DNA of 64,000 bases from Macrocybe gigantea (lineage: Eukaryota > Basidiomycota > Agaricomycetes > Agaricales > Callistosporiaceae). The notes beneath the pieces are model-generated. The model was not told the origin of the DNA, searched no databases, and saw only the letters and a list, made by a program, of their open reading frames with translations. The stretch spans positions 1 to 64,000 of the forward strand of contig SJRY01000175.1 in NCBI GenBank assembly GCA_011319805.1, read 5' to 3'. Every line of letters starts with the position of its first letter. Within the stretch, counting starts at the first letter, position 1. The translations under genes were made by a program, and so were the position numbers. Below, piece after piece: positions 1 through 11,555 of this stretch.

Positions 1-992
1 GAACTGGAGAAAATCACAGCCATACAATCCTGGCCAACCCCAAAAACGAAGAAAAGAACTACAGAAGTTCTTGGGATTCACAAACTTTTACTGACAATTC
101 ATCAAAGGATATGCAAAAGTTGCTAAACCTTAACGGAGCTGACTGGAAACAAGACATTCCAGTGGACAGACAACGCAGCAAGACGCTTTCAAGGAGCTAA
201 TTCGACATATAACCTCTGGCACCCATTCTAGCACTACCACAAATAGAGAAGGAAAATTCTGAGTTGAAATGGATGCCTCAGAATATGCCATTGGAGCAGT
301 AAATCAAACAGCAGAAAGGACTGTGGCACCCAATCGCCTTCATTTCAAGATGATGACCGCAGCAGAACAGAACTACGAAATCTATGACAAAGAACTGCTC
401 GCAATAATGGTAGCACTGAAGACATGGAGACAATACCTCCTAGAAGCTTGAGAGAAGTTTGAAATATTGATGGATCATAAGAACCTATCATACTTCCAAA
501 AACCACAGCGACTCAATTCGAGACAGATTGTGGTACTGAAATTACAAGAATATGACTATGAACTACGACACGTACCAGGAAAAGCGAATGGAAAAGCAGA
601 TGTCTTATCACGAATGGCAAGGATATGAAGAAAACCTAGCAGAAAAGGATGACATACAAATGATCAAAGAAGCCGCATTCATCCGACATCTGGAAGAGAA
701 TAATGAATGAGACTTCAAATTTATGATGTTCGAGGAACGAGAACACCTACAAAAAGGGGAGCAGAAAATAACGAAAAATAAGAAGACAATACAGACAAGG
801 GGAATCACGATGATCGAATCCCCAAGGATAGAACAAATTCGACAATGCACACGAAGAAAATGATCGTAACAACAGGACTGAAGGAAAAACTGCACTGGTT
901 CACAGAGGAAGACCACATCGTATATGCAGGAGGGAAAATCTACATCCCCCAGACAACAAACTAAAGGAAGACATCATGTTTGAACACCATGA
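1..992 (+). pseudogene. Element 0, left part: decayed chromovirus pol (RT end, RNase H, start of integrase)
   Basis: This stretch aligns along its whole length with the pol gene of element B (about 31522-32507): end of reverse transcriptase, RNase H (269-451 still reads open and keeps the ELLAIMVALKTWRQYLLEA segment), linker and the first bases of the integrase zinc-binding region. Several frameshifts and stops make it non-functional. It stops abruptly at 992, where element A is inserted. The 5-bp sequence CATGA at 988-992 is repeated at 7451-7455, and the alignment to element B resumes there, so this is one old copy split by a younger one. Its 5' LTR, gag and protease lie outside the window. 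Family: Ty3/Gypsy chromovirus. Confidence 0.9.
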
Positions 993-1308
993 TGTTAGGC
1001 TAGACGAATCTCAGAAGGACTCGGGCAGACTAAGTGCGAGAGTGGTCTTGAGATGATGGCAAAAGGAATATTAAGCCTAGCGCTACTGGTACATCTGGGA
1101 GTCCTTATATACATTACAGTACTCGAGCACGGACCATGGGCTGCGCAATGCTGTGGACTGCGGATGAGTAAGACTGGAAGGAGATGACTCAGGATGACTA
1201 GGGAAGTGGGATGACTCGATGGCTGCGCTGCGCAGCATGAGGGGGAGATAAGGGATGTGGGAAAGATAAGATAAGAAAATGAATGTCCTTTGGGCGACGT
1301 CTGTAACA
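993..1308 (-). repeat. 3' LTR of element A
   Basis: 316-bp LTR with ends TGTTA...TAACA, as in all LTRs of this family. It retains CpG at sites where the partner LTR at 7131-7450 has TpG. It is 4 bp shorter than the usual 320 bp because of small deletions, including one copy of a GC dinucleotide near 1227. Confidence 0.95.
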
Positions 1309-1345
1309 TCACCCTCTCTGTAGATTCGCGTCCTCGCGAAAAACC

Positions 1346-1732
1346 TTAGTCCAGCTGTCCCCACCCAGTATTGGTCTCCCAGGCGGTCGCGCACGGGGGC
1401 CCATGTATGAATGAGCTCTTCATTATAGGCGCGGATGTGATGGAGTGTGGTGGCGAGGAGTTTAAGTCGCCGGTTTTCTGTGCGAAGCATTTCCATTGCC
1501 TCGCGAAGCGCGATACGTTCAGCTGCAGTGGGGCCGGTCCCATCAGGGGTTCGCCCTCCAGAGGTGCGTGCGGACGGTCATAACATAGCACATATATGCG
1601 CAAGTGTGATGGCGAGGGGGTCCATGTAGTCGCTAGCATTGAGAATCCTTGCCAGATTCTCGAGGTCGCTTGGGCGGTTGGGGGTAGGTGCGCGGCTCCC
1701 TGCTGTCGATGCTGATGGGGGTTGGTGGTCAT
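1346..1732 (-). pseudogene. Third ORF of element A, frameshifted
   Basis: Counterpart of the 132-aa ORF at 33797-34195 of element B, between the chromodomain and the 3' LTR. It opens with the same MTTN start, but a small deletion right after the start shifts the frame. The original frame, including the segment equivalent to MEMLRTENRRLKLLATTLHH, is still readable in another frame (1083-1496 region). Function unknown; see the element B entry. Confidence 0.7.
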
Positions 1733-1733
1733 G

Positions 1734-4700
1734 AAGTGTGATTTTTGGTCTTCTTCCCTCTTGTCATGATCCTTTTATCCTGGTTGCAGTCTTCTTTAGG
1801 AAGTGGTCTAGAGCTTGCTGCGCATTCCCAGTCCTTCTCTTTGATCCATGTGTTCTCTTCGTGTCCGTATCCTTTCCATTTGACCAGGAATAGTGTCCCC
1901 CTCCCTTGTTTCTTCCTTTTTAGGATCTCTTCTATCTCGTACTCTTCTTCATCATTTATGATTTCAGGGGGTGGTGTGATGGTCGCTCTTGTATCTTGAA
2001 ACGGGGTCCTTTGTAAGGCGTGAGCAGTGTTTCATTGAACACGGGGTGTATCAGCTGCCATGATGCTGGGAGTTCCAGGCGATATGCCGAGGCTCCTTTC
2101 TTTTCAACCACCTTGAACGGTCCGTATCGGAGTGCCGATAACTTCTTTGATGGTCGATTGACTGTGATATTGGTGGCTTCTAGCCATACTCTATCCCTTT
2201 CTTGTATTCACGGGCTGGTTTCGCTCGCATCGTAATTGTCTTTGGCTCGTGTTTGTGCATATGCAGCGCATTTGCTTCCTTTCGTATTTGGTTCATTCTT
2301 TTGACGAAGTCTTTGCTGCGGGGTTATTCCCTTCTGTCGTCTGTGGCTCTCCCTTCCAGGGGTGCATTCCATAGTTGAGGTAGAATGGTGTCTCCTTCGT
2401 TCCCTGGTGTGCTTTGTCATTGTATTGGTACTCTGCGATTGCTATCCATTCTGCCCAATCGTCCTGTAAGTTGTTTGTGAAGCTTCTGAGGAAGGCTTCC
2501 GTTTCTTGGTGGGATCGCTCCGCCTGTCCATCTGTCTGTGGGTGATAGGCCGTTGATAGATTTTGCTTTGTTCCGAGTAATTTTAGAAGTGCTGTCATGA
2601 ATCGTGCTGCGAACTGGGGTCCTCGATCACTGATGATCTTTCGTGGGATTCCATGAAGCCGCCACACGTTGTCTCGGTATAGTCGTGCGAGACCTTCTGC
2701 TGTGAGTTCGGTCTTTGTGGGAACTAGGTGGATCATCTTGGTCAGGCGGTCTGTGACTGCGGCGATGGCATTAAAGCCATTCGAGCTGGGTAGCGGTCCT
2801 ATGAGATCTACTCCGATATCTTCCCATGGTTGCTGTGGGACTTCGTGCGGTGCAGGGGTGCGTGTTTCTTTTGTCGGATGATTTTGTTTCGCTGACATGT
2901 TTCGCATCCATTGACATACTTCTTGATGTCTGTTAGCATTGATGGCCACCAATAGGTGCGGTTATGAGCTCGTGCATGCGGTATTGCCTGGGTGTCCTCC
3001 GATGGGTGTGTCATGGTGTTCAAACATGATGTTTCCTTCAGTTTGTTGTCTGGAGGAACATAGATTTTTCCTCCTACGTATACGATGTGGTCGTCTTCTG
3101 TGAACCAGTGTGGTTTTTCCTTCAGTCCTGTTGTTACGATCGTTCCCTTCATGTGCATTGTCGAATTTGTTCTATCCTTGAGGATTCGATCATCGTGATT
3201 CCTCTTGTTTGTATTGTTTCATTATTTTCTGCTTCTTCTTTCCGTGGGTGTTCGTCCTCGAACATCATAAATTCGAAGTCTCGTTCATTATTCTCTTCCA
3301 GATGTCGAATGAATGCTGCTTCTTTGATCATTTGTATGTCGTCCTTCTCTGCTAGGTTTTCTTCATATCCTGCCATCCGTGACAGGACATCCGCTTTTCC
3401 ATTCGCCTTTCCTGGTACGTGTCGTAGTTCGTAGTCATATTCTGTAATTTCAGGTACCAGCCAATCTGTCTCGAATTGAGTCGCTGTGGCTTCCGGAAGT
3501 ATGATAGGTTTTGTGATCCGTCAATATTTCGAACTTCTCTCGAGCTTCGAGGAGGTATTGTCTCCATGTCTTTAGTGCGACCATTATCGCAAGAAGTTCC
3601 TTGTCGTAGATTTCGTAGTTTTGTCTGCTGGGGTCATGCATCTCGAAATGAATGCGATCGGATGCCATAGTCCTTTCTGCTGTTGTGATAGTACCGCTCC
3701 AATGGCATATCCTGAGGCGTCCGTTTCGACTCGGAATTTTCCTTCTGTTTGTGGTAGTGCTAGAATGGGTGCTGAGGTTATATGTGGGATCAGTCTTTGA
3801 AAGCGCCTGTTGCTTGTCTGTCCACTGGAATGCTTTGTTTCCAGTCAACTCCGTCAGGGGTTTAGCGACCTTTGCATATCCCTTGATGAATCGTCGGTAA
3901 AAGTTCGTGAATCCCAAGAACTTTTGTAGTTCTTTCTTCGTCTTTGGGGTTGGCCAGGATTGTACGGCTGTGATCTTTTCTGGTTCCATTTCTACCTTCC
4001 CTTCTCCTACGATGTATCCTAGTACTGGGACTTTTGATGATTCCCAGATGCATTTCGGTCCTTTGATGAACAGGTCGTTCTTGTTCAGTATTTCCATGAC
4101 TTCTATGGTGTTCTTTTGGAGTTCCTCTCGTGTTCGTCCGATGATTATGATGTCGTCCATATAGATTATGCACACTCTTCTTCGTATTTGGTCTTGGAAG
4201 AGGCTCGCCATCATTCGGCTAAAAGTGCCTGGTGCGTTGCACTGCCCAAAATACATGACTGTCGGTTCGAAGAGTCCTCTTGCTGTTAGGAAGGCTGCCT
4301 TCCATTCGTCCCCTTTCCGGATGCGCACGTTATTGTATCCCCAGATAATATCGATCTTGCTAAAGTACTTTGCTCCTTGTAGTACGTCGAGGAGCTCGCT
4401 GATGCGTGGTAGTGGAACTTGTCCTTGACCATATATTTGTTTATTTCCCGGTAGTCTTGGATGAGTCGTTTGCTTCCATCCTTCTTGTTGCGAAAGAAGC
4501 AGGGTGCTGCGTAAGGTGATTTCGATGGGCGTATTTTTCCTGTTCGTAATCCTTCTTCGACGAAGGCATCTAGTTCCTCTAGCTCTTTCTGTGTCATCGG
4601 GTAGACCTTGCTCGGTATCGTTTTGGGTGCATCCTTCGTTAAGTTTATTTCATGGTCCCATTCTTTGTGGTCTGGTAAGCGATCAAAGTTCTTCTCCTTG

Positions 4701-5335
4701 AAGAGGTGTTTGAATCTGATCAGATATGGGGGTATCTGGGTTCCTGTCTTGTCGCTGGCTGTGGTTTTCGCTGTTCAGCCACCTTCTGTATCTTGATCGT
4801 CTGGTGGTTTATTTTGCACGTTTTGGGCATCTGTCGAAGACAATTTCTCCTGTCCTCCATTTGATTGTTGGGTTGTGGTAGACAAGCCAGTCATGTCCTA
4901 GTAGCATGTCGGTTTTTCCGATGTCGAGTACGATGGCTTCCATGTGCTCCTTGTGTCCTTTAATGTCGATGTGGACCTCCGCTACTCGGTCTGCTGTTTT
5001 CTGACGGTTGGGTGATCCGTCTGCATTTATGATGGGAATCTTCTTGATTCGTCGTGTCTTCAGTCCTGTTTTTGCTACTATCGCGTGTTGATGCAGGTCC
5101 TATCCGCTCCGCTATCGACTTCTGGTGTTATCGTTGTGATTCCTTTTCGTGTTCGTATCCTTGCTGGTACTGCGAGTCTTTCCTCTTTGGTGGTTTGTCC
5201 CCTTGGATGGTTTTCCTTGGTGCTTCAGATCGCTTGGCGGAATGGTGTATTTCAGAGTATGGGATGATCTACATCCGGTATCGAAGCGAGTCTGTTTCAG
5301 TTGTATGGGTCGCGATTTAGCACCTCTAGTCGGAC
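1734..5335 (-). pseudogene. pol of element A (PR-RT-RH-IN-chromodomain), frameshifted
   Basis: Reading minus, the protease motif DSGAD is intact with its Asp codon at 5114-5116, but a base is missing shortly after (about 5083-5090). The reverse transcriptase is split over open segments 4286-4597 and 3450-4328, the latter with the YMDD box. The integrase zinc-binding region is in 2808-3158, and the catalytic core in 2293-2952 includes the DRGPQF and GQAERSH motifs. The chromodomain region follows at about 1750-1990. Compared with element B, the breaks are single-base losses, for example in an A run near 2310, where B has instead lost a C a few bases upstream. Whether these are true mutations or assembly errors is open. 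Confidence 0.85.
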
Positions 5336-5405
5336 CCTTCGGCAAAACCCTCTTTGTCAGAGCTTTCTTCATCCTTGTCTTCTTCGTCCTCTCCTTCTTC
5401 TTCTT

Positions 5406-7085
5406 TCACTTCTCTGACCCGGGATTTTCCTTTCTTCTTCTTCTTGCAGTTCTGCATAGTGTCCCTTTAAGCCACAGTTGAAACATGTGACATTTGCTGC
5501 TCCTTTTCGTGGTTCCGGGCAGTTTCGTGAGAGTGTCCTGGTTTATTGCAGTTGAAGCAGTTGTTGCTTCGTACTTTGTCGACTTCCATGGCCTGTCCTG
5601 CTCCTCGGCTTGGATTTCCGGCTTGCGCTGATTGCTTGTGAATTCTCCTCTCATCACATTTCTGTGTTCATCGATGTTTCGTCCAATCGCTCGAACTGTC
5701 TTGATATATTCATCTCCATCTGTTGGAAGTGTGGAGATCGAGTGTACGGCTTCTGCTGTCCTTCGGTTTAAGCTCTTCTCGAGTAGGAAACGAGGGGCTG
5801 TTCCTGTCATTCCTGCTTTCCCTGCGAGGTCTACGAATTCATCCAGAAATTCGTCGATGGGTCGGTTTCCCTGTCTGATATTGAATAGTTTGCTTCCTGC
5901 TTGTGATGGCGACATGACGTTGCTGAATCTGTCTCTATCTCGGTTATGAAGTCGGCCCATGTGCTTTGGTTGGTAGTGGTGTCGATCTTCTTTGATGCCC
6001 AGTGGGCTCCGGGTCCGTCGGTCATTCTAGACAGGACCGCTCCAATCTTCTGTGTATCTGAGGTCTCCATGTGCGGTTATGTAAAGTTTCATCTTCCTCC
6101 ACCAAATATCGAAGGATGTTCGATCTCCTGTAAAGGATTTCGGGTCGGCATGATTCCCTTGTATTCTGTCGTCATCCTTTGGGGGTTTCTTCGTCGTTCT
6201 CTTGGTCTTGGTTTCCTGTTCCTGGATCTGTTGTTCTTGGGTCTGCTGTGCTTGTACTTGGGCTTGCTGTTCTTGGAGCTGTTTCTGTCTTCGCTCCTCT
6301 CTCTGTTCTTTCCAGTAGTCTAGGTCGACTCCTGCGATTTACAAGCTTGTTCAAAATCGGCCCACTCTGCGGCGGTCGGTCCGTTTGTCTTTGGTAATCC
6401 TTTTCGCTCCCTCCACCGATAGTATTCGTCCCAGTCGCTGTTGCTTACTTTCGCCACGGTGGTGCGATTCTCTCCTTATGCAGTGCTTCGGCGGATTGGT
6501 CCTCTGAAGGGGTTCGGCGGTTTCGTTCCTGTGTGTCCTTGACTCTGGTGTCGTTCTCGTTGGTTCTGTCACGCTCTGTGCGTCGTGCCCTGTATCAGTA
6601 TGTCTTCCTCCTGTGTTCGGCGATTATAGTTCTCGATCTGTTGTCACCTAAAGTCTCGGGCTTGTGTTCGTTCTCTCTGTTTTCTTGCGGATGGGTTCGT
6701 CCTCTTCTTCGGCAAGAAGATTCTGGTCTGACCACAGCTCTTCTGGGCTTATCCCATATTCTCCTTCTAGGAAGAGTTCTGCAATGAGTTGTGCTGCTCC
6801 CTCGCTGAGGATCTCGGTGGGCTCATCTGTGGTGGTGAAGGCAAACTCTCTCAGAAATGCCTGTTCTTCATCGTCGCTACTTGGTGTAGGCATGCGCTCT
6901 CTCTTTCGTTTGTTGGGATTGCTGGTGTCTCTGCGGGTGGTGTGGACTGTCTCTGCGAATGGCGTGGACTGCAATGCCTGGTCTACTTCTCTGAGCCAAG
7001 TGCTCTCATCACTCATGCTAGTGCTCGCTGGGTCGACGACTGCTTGTCGTCGAATGTTGATCAAGTCTTTGATAAAGCATGACAT
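5406..7085 (-). pseudogene. gag of element A, broken
   Basis: Open segments 6648-7085 (acidic N-terminal part), 5831-6070 and 5406-5960 correspond to successive parts of the element B gag. A TAA at 6476-6478 is at the same position as TAA 29019-29021 in B. The segment 5406-5960 contains the capsid-like region ([16 protein letters not shown]) and then loses frame through a missing G in front of the zinc knuckles, which can still be read in another frame. Position and order identify it as gag; it cannot make one continuous protein as written. Confidence 0.8.
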
Positions 7086-7117
7086 GGTGTGTGTGTGAGT
7101 CTGAGCGAGTCTCGACG

Positions 7118-7128
7118 AGGCTTAATAT
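7118..7128 (-). other. Self-primer binding site of element A
   Basis: Eleven bases, two bases inside the 5' LTR (which begins at 7131 on this strand), read ATATTAAGCCT on the minus strand. This is the exact complement of AGGCTTAATAT, the predicted first 11 nt of the element's own transcript. Same arrangement as element B at 28361-28371. Confidence 0.8.
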
Positions 7129-7130
7129 CT

Positions 7131-7450
7131 TGTTAGGCTAGATGAATCTCAGAAGGACTCGGGCAGACTAAGTGTGAGAGTGGTCTTGAGATGATGGCAA
7201 AAGGAATATTAAGCCTAGTGCTACTGGTACATCTGGGAGTCCTTATATACATTACAGTACTCGAGCATGGACCATGGGCTGCGCAATGCTGTGGACTGCG
7301 GATGAGTAAGACTGGAAGGAGATGACTCAGGATGACTAGGGAAGTGGGATGACTCAATGGCTGCGCGCTGCGCAGCATAATGGGGGAGATAAGGGATGTG
7401 GGAAAGATAAGATAGGAAAATGAATGGTCCTTTGGGCGATGTCTGTAACA
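7131..7450 (-). repeat. 5' LTR of element A
   Basis: 320-bp LTR, ends TGTTA...TAACA, TATA box on the minus strand near 7245-7252. Relative to the 3' LTR (993-1308) it carries TpG or CpA where the other has CpG at about six sites, plus a few small indels. It is followed by the target-site duplication CATGA at 7451-7455. Confidence 0.95.
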
Positions 7451-9073
7451 CATGACACTCCCATCGGAGGGCATCCAGGACAATATCATATGCACAAACT
7501 CATAAACCACACCTACTGGTGGCCATCAATGCTAACGGACATCAAAAAATATGTTAATGGATGCGAAACATATCAAAGAAACAAAATCATCCGACAAAAG
7601 AAACATGCACCACTACACCCACATGAGATTCTGCAACAGCCATGGGAAGATATCGGAGTAGATCTTATAGGACCGCTATCCAACTCAAACGGCTTTAATG
7701 CCATCACCGCAGTCACAGACTGCCTGACCAAGATGATCCACCTGATTCCCACAAACACTGAACTTACAGCAGAAGGCCTCACATGGCTATACCGAGACAA
7801 TGTGTGGTGACTTCATGGAATTCCACAAAAGATCATCAGCAACCGAGGACCCCAATTTGCAGCACGATTCATGACAGCACTTCTAAAACTGCTTGGAACA
7901 AAGCAAAACCTATCAACGGCCTACCATCCACAGACAGATGGACAGGCGGAGTGATCCCATTAGGAGACGGAAGCTTTCCTCAGAAGCTTCATGAACAACC
8001 TACAGGACGATTGGGCAGAATGGATAGCAATCGCAGAGTATCAATACAATGATAAAACACACCAGGGAACGAAGGAGACACCATTCTACCTCAACTACGG
8101 AATGCACCCCTGGAAGGGAGAACCACAGACAGCAGAAGGGAACAACCCTGCAGCAAAGAACTTCGTTGAAAAAATGGACCAAATGCAGAAAGAAGCAAAT
8201 GCTGTGCTGCAGTACGTGCAAACACGAGCTAAAGACAATTACGATGTGAGATGAAAACTGGCCTGTGAATACAAGAAAGGAGATGGGGTATGGCTCGAAG
8301 CCACCAATATCACAGTCAATCGACCATCAAAGAAGTTATCGGCACTCCGATACGGACCGTTCAAGGTGATCGAAAAGAAAGGAGCCTCAGCATATCGCCT
8401 GGAACTCCCAGCATCATGGCAGCTGATACACCCCGTGTTCAATGAAGCACTACTCACACCCTACAAAGGACCCCATTTCAAGATATAAGAGCGACCATCA
8501 CTGCCACCCCCTGAAATTATAAATGATGAAGAAGAGTACGAGATAGAAGAAATTCTAAAAAGAAAGAAACAAGGAAAAGGAACACTATTCCTGGTCAAAT
8601 AGAAAGGATACTATTACAGATGTCGCCCAAAGGACCATTCATTTTCCTATCTTATCTTTCCCACATCCCTTATCTCCCCCCTTATGCTGCGCAGCGCGCA
8701 GCCATCGAGTCATCCCACTTCCCTAGTCATCCTGAGTCATCTCCTTCCAGTCTTACTCATCCGCAGTCCACAGCATTGCGCAGCCCATGGTCCGTGCTCG
8801 AGTACTGTAATGTATATAAGGACTCCCAGATGTACCAGTAGCACTAGGCTTAATATTCCTTTTGCCATCATCTCAAGACCACTCTCACACTTAGTCTGCC
8901 CGAGTCCTTCTGAGATTCATCTAGCCTAACAGATATGGGCATGAGGAGAACACATGGATCAAAGAGAAGGAACTGGGGAATGCGCAGCAGGCTCTGGACC
9001 ACTTCCTAAAGAAGACTACAAACCAGGATAAAAGGACCATGACAAGAGGAAAGAAGACCAAAAATCACACATC
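7451..9073 (+). pseudogene. Element 0, right part: integrase and chromodomain, decayed
   Basis: Alignment to element B resumes after element A: integrase zinc-binding region (7450-7580), DDE core (7580-8000), C-terminal region and chromodomain (8520-9060), interrupted by a solo LTR at 8612-8931. Five or more in-frame stops are visible, at CGA-to-TGA, CAA-to-TAA and TGG-to-TAG type positions (for example near 7808, 7951, 8250, 8488 and 8600). All are explained by C-to-T or G-to-A transitions relative to element B. This is older decay than in elements A and B, where the breaks are mainly single-base deletions. Confidence 0.9.
8612..8931 (+). repeat. Solo LTR nested in the chromodomain of element 0
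   Basis: 320-bp LTR of the same family, flanked by the 5-bp duplication GATAC (8607-8611) and GATAT (8932-8936), one transition apart. Element 0 coding sequence continues directly on both sides. The first base pair is mutated (TA instead of TG). No internal region remains, so it arose by LTR-LTR recombination after insertion. Confidence 0.93.
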
Positions 9074-9439
9074 ATGACCACCAACACCCCCATCAGCATC
9101 GACAGTAGCAAGGACAGCCATGCACCTACCCCCAACTACCCAAGCGATCTCGAGAATCTGGCAAGGATTCTCAATGCTAGCGACTACATGGACCCCCTCG
9201 CCATCACACTTGGCGCATATCTGTGCTATGTTATGACCGTCCACACACACCTTTGGACCAGGCGAACCCCTGATGGGACCAGTCCCACAGCAGCAGAACG
9301 CATTGCACTTCGTGAAGCAATGGAGATGCTTCGCACAGAAAACCGGCGACTTAAACTCCTTGCCACCACACTCCACCACATCCGCTCCTATAATGAAGAG
9401 CTTATTCATACGTGGGCCCCACGTGCCACGACTGCCTAG
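9074..9439 (+). CDS. Third ORF of element 0 (accessory protein, unknown function)
   Basis: A 121-aa open frame starting with ATG overlapping the end of the chromodomain frame, homologous to the 132-aa ORF at 33797-34195. It differs from that protein at about a dozen residues, many explained by CpG transitions. It ends early because the Trp codon at position 121 has become a stop. The frame stayed open although the upstream pol of the same copy has several stops. The middle is Glu/Arg/Leu-rich and likely helical or coiled (about residues 75-103). No known domain is recognised. Confidence 0.55.
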   Translation: MTTNTPISIDSSKDSHAPTPNYPSDLENLARILNASDYMDPLAITLGAYLCYVMTVHTHLWTRRTPDGTSPTAAERIALREAMEMLRTENRRLKLLATTLHHIRSYNEELIHTWAPRATTA

Positions 9440-9510
9440 GAGACCAATAATGGGTGGGGACAGCTGGACTAGGGTCTTTTTGCAAGGACGCGAATCTAAA
9501 GAGAGGGTGA

Positions 9511-9830
9511 TGTTACAGACGCTGCCCAAAGGACTATTCAATTTCTTATCTTATCTTTCCCACATCCCTTATCCTCCCCATCACACTGTGCAGTGCGCAG
9601 CCATCGAGTCATTCCACTTCCCTAGTCACCTTGAGTCATCTCCTCCTTAGTCTTACTCATCCGCAGTCCACAGCATTTGCGCAGTCCGTGGTCCGTGCTC
9701 GAGTACTGTAACATATATAAGGGCTCCTAGATGTACCAGTAGTGCTAGGCTTAATATTCCATTTGCCATCGTCTTAAACCACTCTCGCACTTAGTCTGCC
9801 CGAGTCCATTAAGATTCATCTAGCCTAATA
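9511..9830 (+). repeat. 3' LTR of element 0
   Basis: 320-bp LTR beginning TGTTACAGAC after a purine-rich tract (AAAGAGAGGGTGA, 9498-9510) and ending TAATA (mutated from TAACA). The sequence beyond 9830 is the gag of element C, the insertion target. The matching 5' LTR and left duplication are outside the window. Confidence 0.93.
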
Positions 9831-10944
9831 CCTTCTGTCCACACCAGAAGCAGCAGCCTTCACACCTCATCTGGTCAACATCCATGGCAGGGTCAGGCTG
9901 TCCTTGAGCATTACCAGTTGCTAGTGCTGGAGTTTGCTCCTTAGGTGCTGTGGTTCCCTGTGCCGGTTTCTGAGTTTGCTTAGAAGCGAATCGCTCCTTC
10001 ACACCAAATTCCTTTTGGGCCTGGCGATATTGCCAGTCCAGTTCCATCATGCATTTATACCACCAGTTGATGTCCTCCTCATGGACACCTTCTAGTTCGA
10101 TAATGCATCGTCTGAGCACCTGGTTGAGTCTGTGTTTGAAGATGTCGATGAGAGTGATATCGTTGTATTCTGTCAAGGGGGCCCAGCTCCGGAATTCAAC
10201 AATGTAGTCCTCGACCGGTCGTCGTCACTGTGACAGTTCCTTAATCTGAATGATGGCATCGTTCCATGTTTCCATGGTCATGAAGAACTCACGGGCCTCT
10301 GCCTTGAAGTCCTCCCAATCCTTGAATGGTGGAAGATGTCCAAGGGGGTCCATTCTGACTTCCAGAGTGTTAGCTGTTGCCGGCGTAACGATGTGGCCAT
10401 GTTCCCAGTCATCATAGGTGGAGTGGTTTCCGAATTCCTGCCTACATCCATTCAATTCTGTCTTGAACTCAAGCCACTCTTGTAGCTTAGAGTCTGCCCA
10501 GTTCTGTGCACATTCGGCCTTTCCTCCTGTGATCTATTGCAATGCATAGGTGATTATACCCCACTTGTTGGTAATTTCCTCCTTGTCGAAATAGACTTCC
10601 ATACATCGAAGCCAGCTTCCAATCAAGCCAGGATCCCCTTTATATGGATCCGGTGGTTCCGATTTCATTCTCTTAGGCTTCTTGCCTAAGTCTAGTTCTT
10701 CTTTGATCATGTCGACCAAAGTCCGAGTTGCATTCTGGACCTGTTCAGCTTGCTGCGGGTTGTTTCGGAGGGTGCCCCAGGCCAGGGCAAGAGGGTTGGC
10801 AGTGAAAAGGGTGGTGAGAATGATGGTAATAAAAGCGAAGAGTGCAGCGATGAGTTCCATGATGTGCGAGGTGGGAGGGGTTGGTGTTTGGTGTGTTTTT
10901 GTCGAATAGTACCATGTGGGCAGCACGTGACCATTGACTTCCAC
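9831..10944 (-). pseudogene. Element C: Ty3/Gypsy gag of a second family, truncated and decayed
   Basis: Read on minus from 10944 or the internal Met near 10863: a hydrophobic N-terminal stretch (about 20 residues from MELIAALFAF) that could span a membrane, then a basic region, then the capsid-like part (GSWLRCMEVYFDKEEITNKW). An in-frame TAG lies near 10534. Further gag segments are at 10225-10455 and 9833-10176; the last ends in a Cys-rich stretch (CEGCCFWCGQ) resembling the start of a zinc knuckle. The gene is cut at 9830 by element 0. gag is recognised from its order of parts and its LTR context; the fold itself cannot be verified here. Confidence 0.7.
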
Positions 10945-11542
10945 TTCGGTTAAGTCTAGTGAAAAGGGAAAGTGCCTGTTAAACTGCAGATGGGTCAGCT
11001 CAAATCCTTGTCACAATGGGGATGCCCCAAATGGCAGTCAAGGAAGGTTTCATTGTCAGAAGTCCCAGTGGTCTGGCAACTCCTTTCTTGTTTCGGGTCA
11101 ACACATGTTCCAAACAACAATCTTCAAGAGCATGTTTGAGAAAGGTGGTCAATGGGTGGGGACTGTCCACACATCCAAGTCCTCTGGTCTCTCTTGCTTC
11201 GGTATGCCCCAGGTCAGCAAACTACCTGGTCAGATGCATGGTAGGGCTCTCCGAAGATTACCCTAGCACAGCCTTGTGATATTCGATTCGGACGGGGTTG
11301 GACTCAATATTACCCCTAGTCCTCTTGCACTTCCAAATGCAATGAACAAGGACCGATGACAGAGACCAGAACAAAAGTTGGTGCAGGGTGAGGAGTGGTA
11401 GTGGAAAGTAAAAATGTTAGTTTTGGTAGGGAGAAGAGATGTAATGACGTAGCAGGTTCCTTTGGTCACACTGCACTCGAGGCTGTCAGGCAATGAAGGA
11501 AGGGTAGCGGAGAAGGTAAGAGTAGTGAGGTGCACAAGGGTT
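10945..11542 (-). other. Leader of element C
   Basis: Roughly 600 bp between the primer-binding site and the gag start of element C. No convincing coding sequence was found. The short open frames here do not resemble known proteins. Confidence 0.5.
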
Positions 11543-11553
11543 AGCTTTGAGCT
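11543..11553 (-). other. Self-primer binding site of element C
   Basis: On the minus strand AGCTCAAAGCT, two bases inside the LTR that starts at 11556. It is the exact complement of AGCTTTGAGCT, the predicted first 11 nt of the transcript (11651 to 11641 on minus). Pairing stops at base 12, as in the element B family. Confidence 0.75.
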
Positions 11554-11555
11554 TT

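Larger units (their letters stand above)
993..7450 (-). mobile_element. Element A: full-length Ty3/Gypsy chromovirus, nested in element 0
   Basis: Complete LTR retrotransposon on the minus strand: 5' LTR 7131-7450, primer-binding site 7118-7128, gag, protease, reverse transcriptase, RNase H, integrase, chromodomain, third ORF, purine-rich tract (about 1309-1322) and 3' LTR 993-1308. Target-site duplication CATGA at 988-992 and 7451-7455. The integrase core (2293-2952) appears near-identical to element B, so the copy is young, but most reading frames are cut by single-base deletions relative to B. The two LTRs differ by about six C-T changes at CpG sites plus small indels. Confidence 0.95.

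Noticed and set aside
1083..1496. Reverse-strand frames across the LTRs (for example 1083-1496, 7133-7510, 28111-28356, 34305-34550)
   Set aside because: They run through LTR sequence in every copy, change frame between copies and cover promoter and R-U5 regions; no evidence of coding.
1..9830. Repeat-induced point mutation (RIP) of the Neurospora CpA type
   Set aside because: Most of the clear changes are at CpG or are single-base deletions. There is no visible excess at CpA, so ordinary methyl-C deamination explains the data better.
9831..9835. CCTTC after both element 0 and element B (and CTTTC at 12101) as a target preference
   Set aside because: Other insertions of the same family use CATGA and GATAC. 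Two matches are too few, and the surrounding sequences are unrelated.
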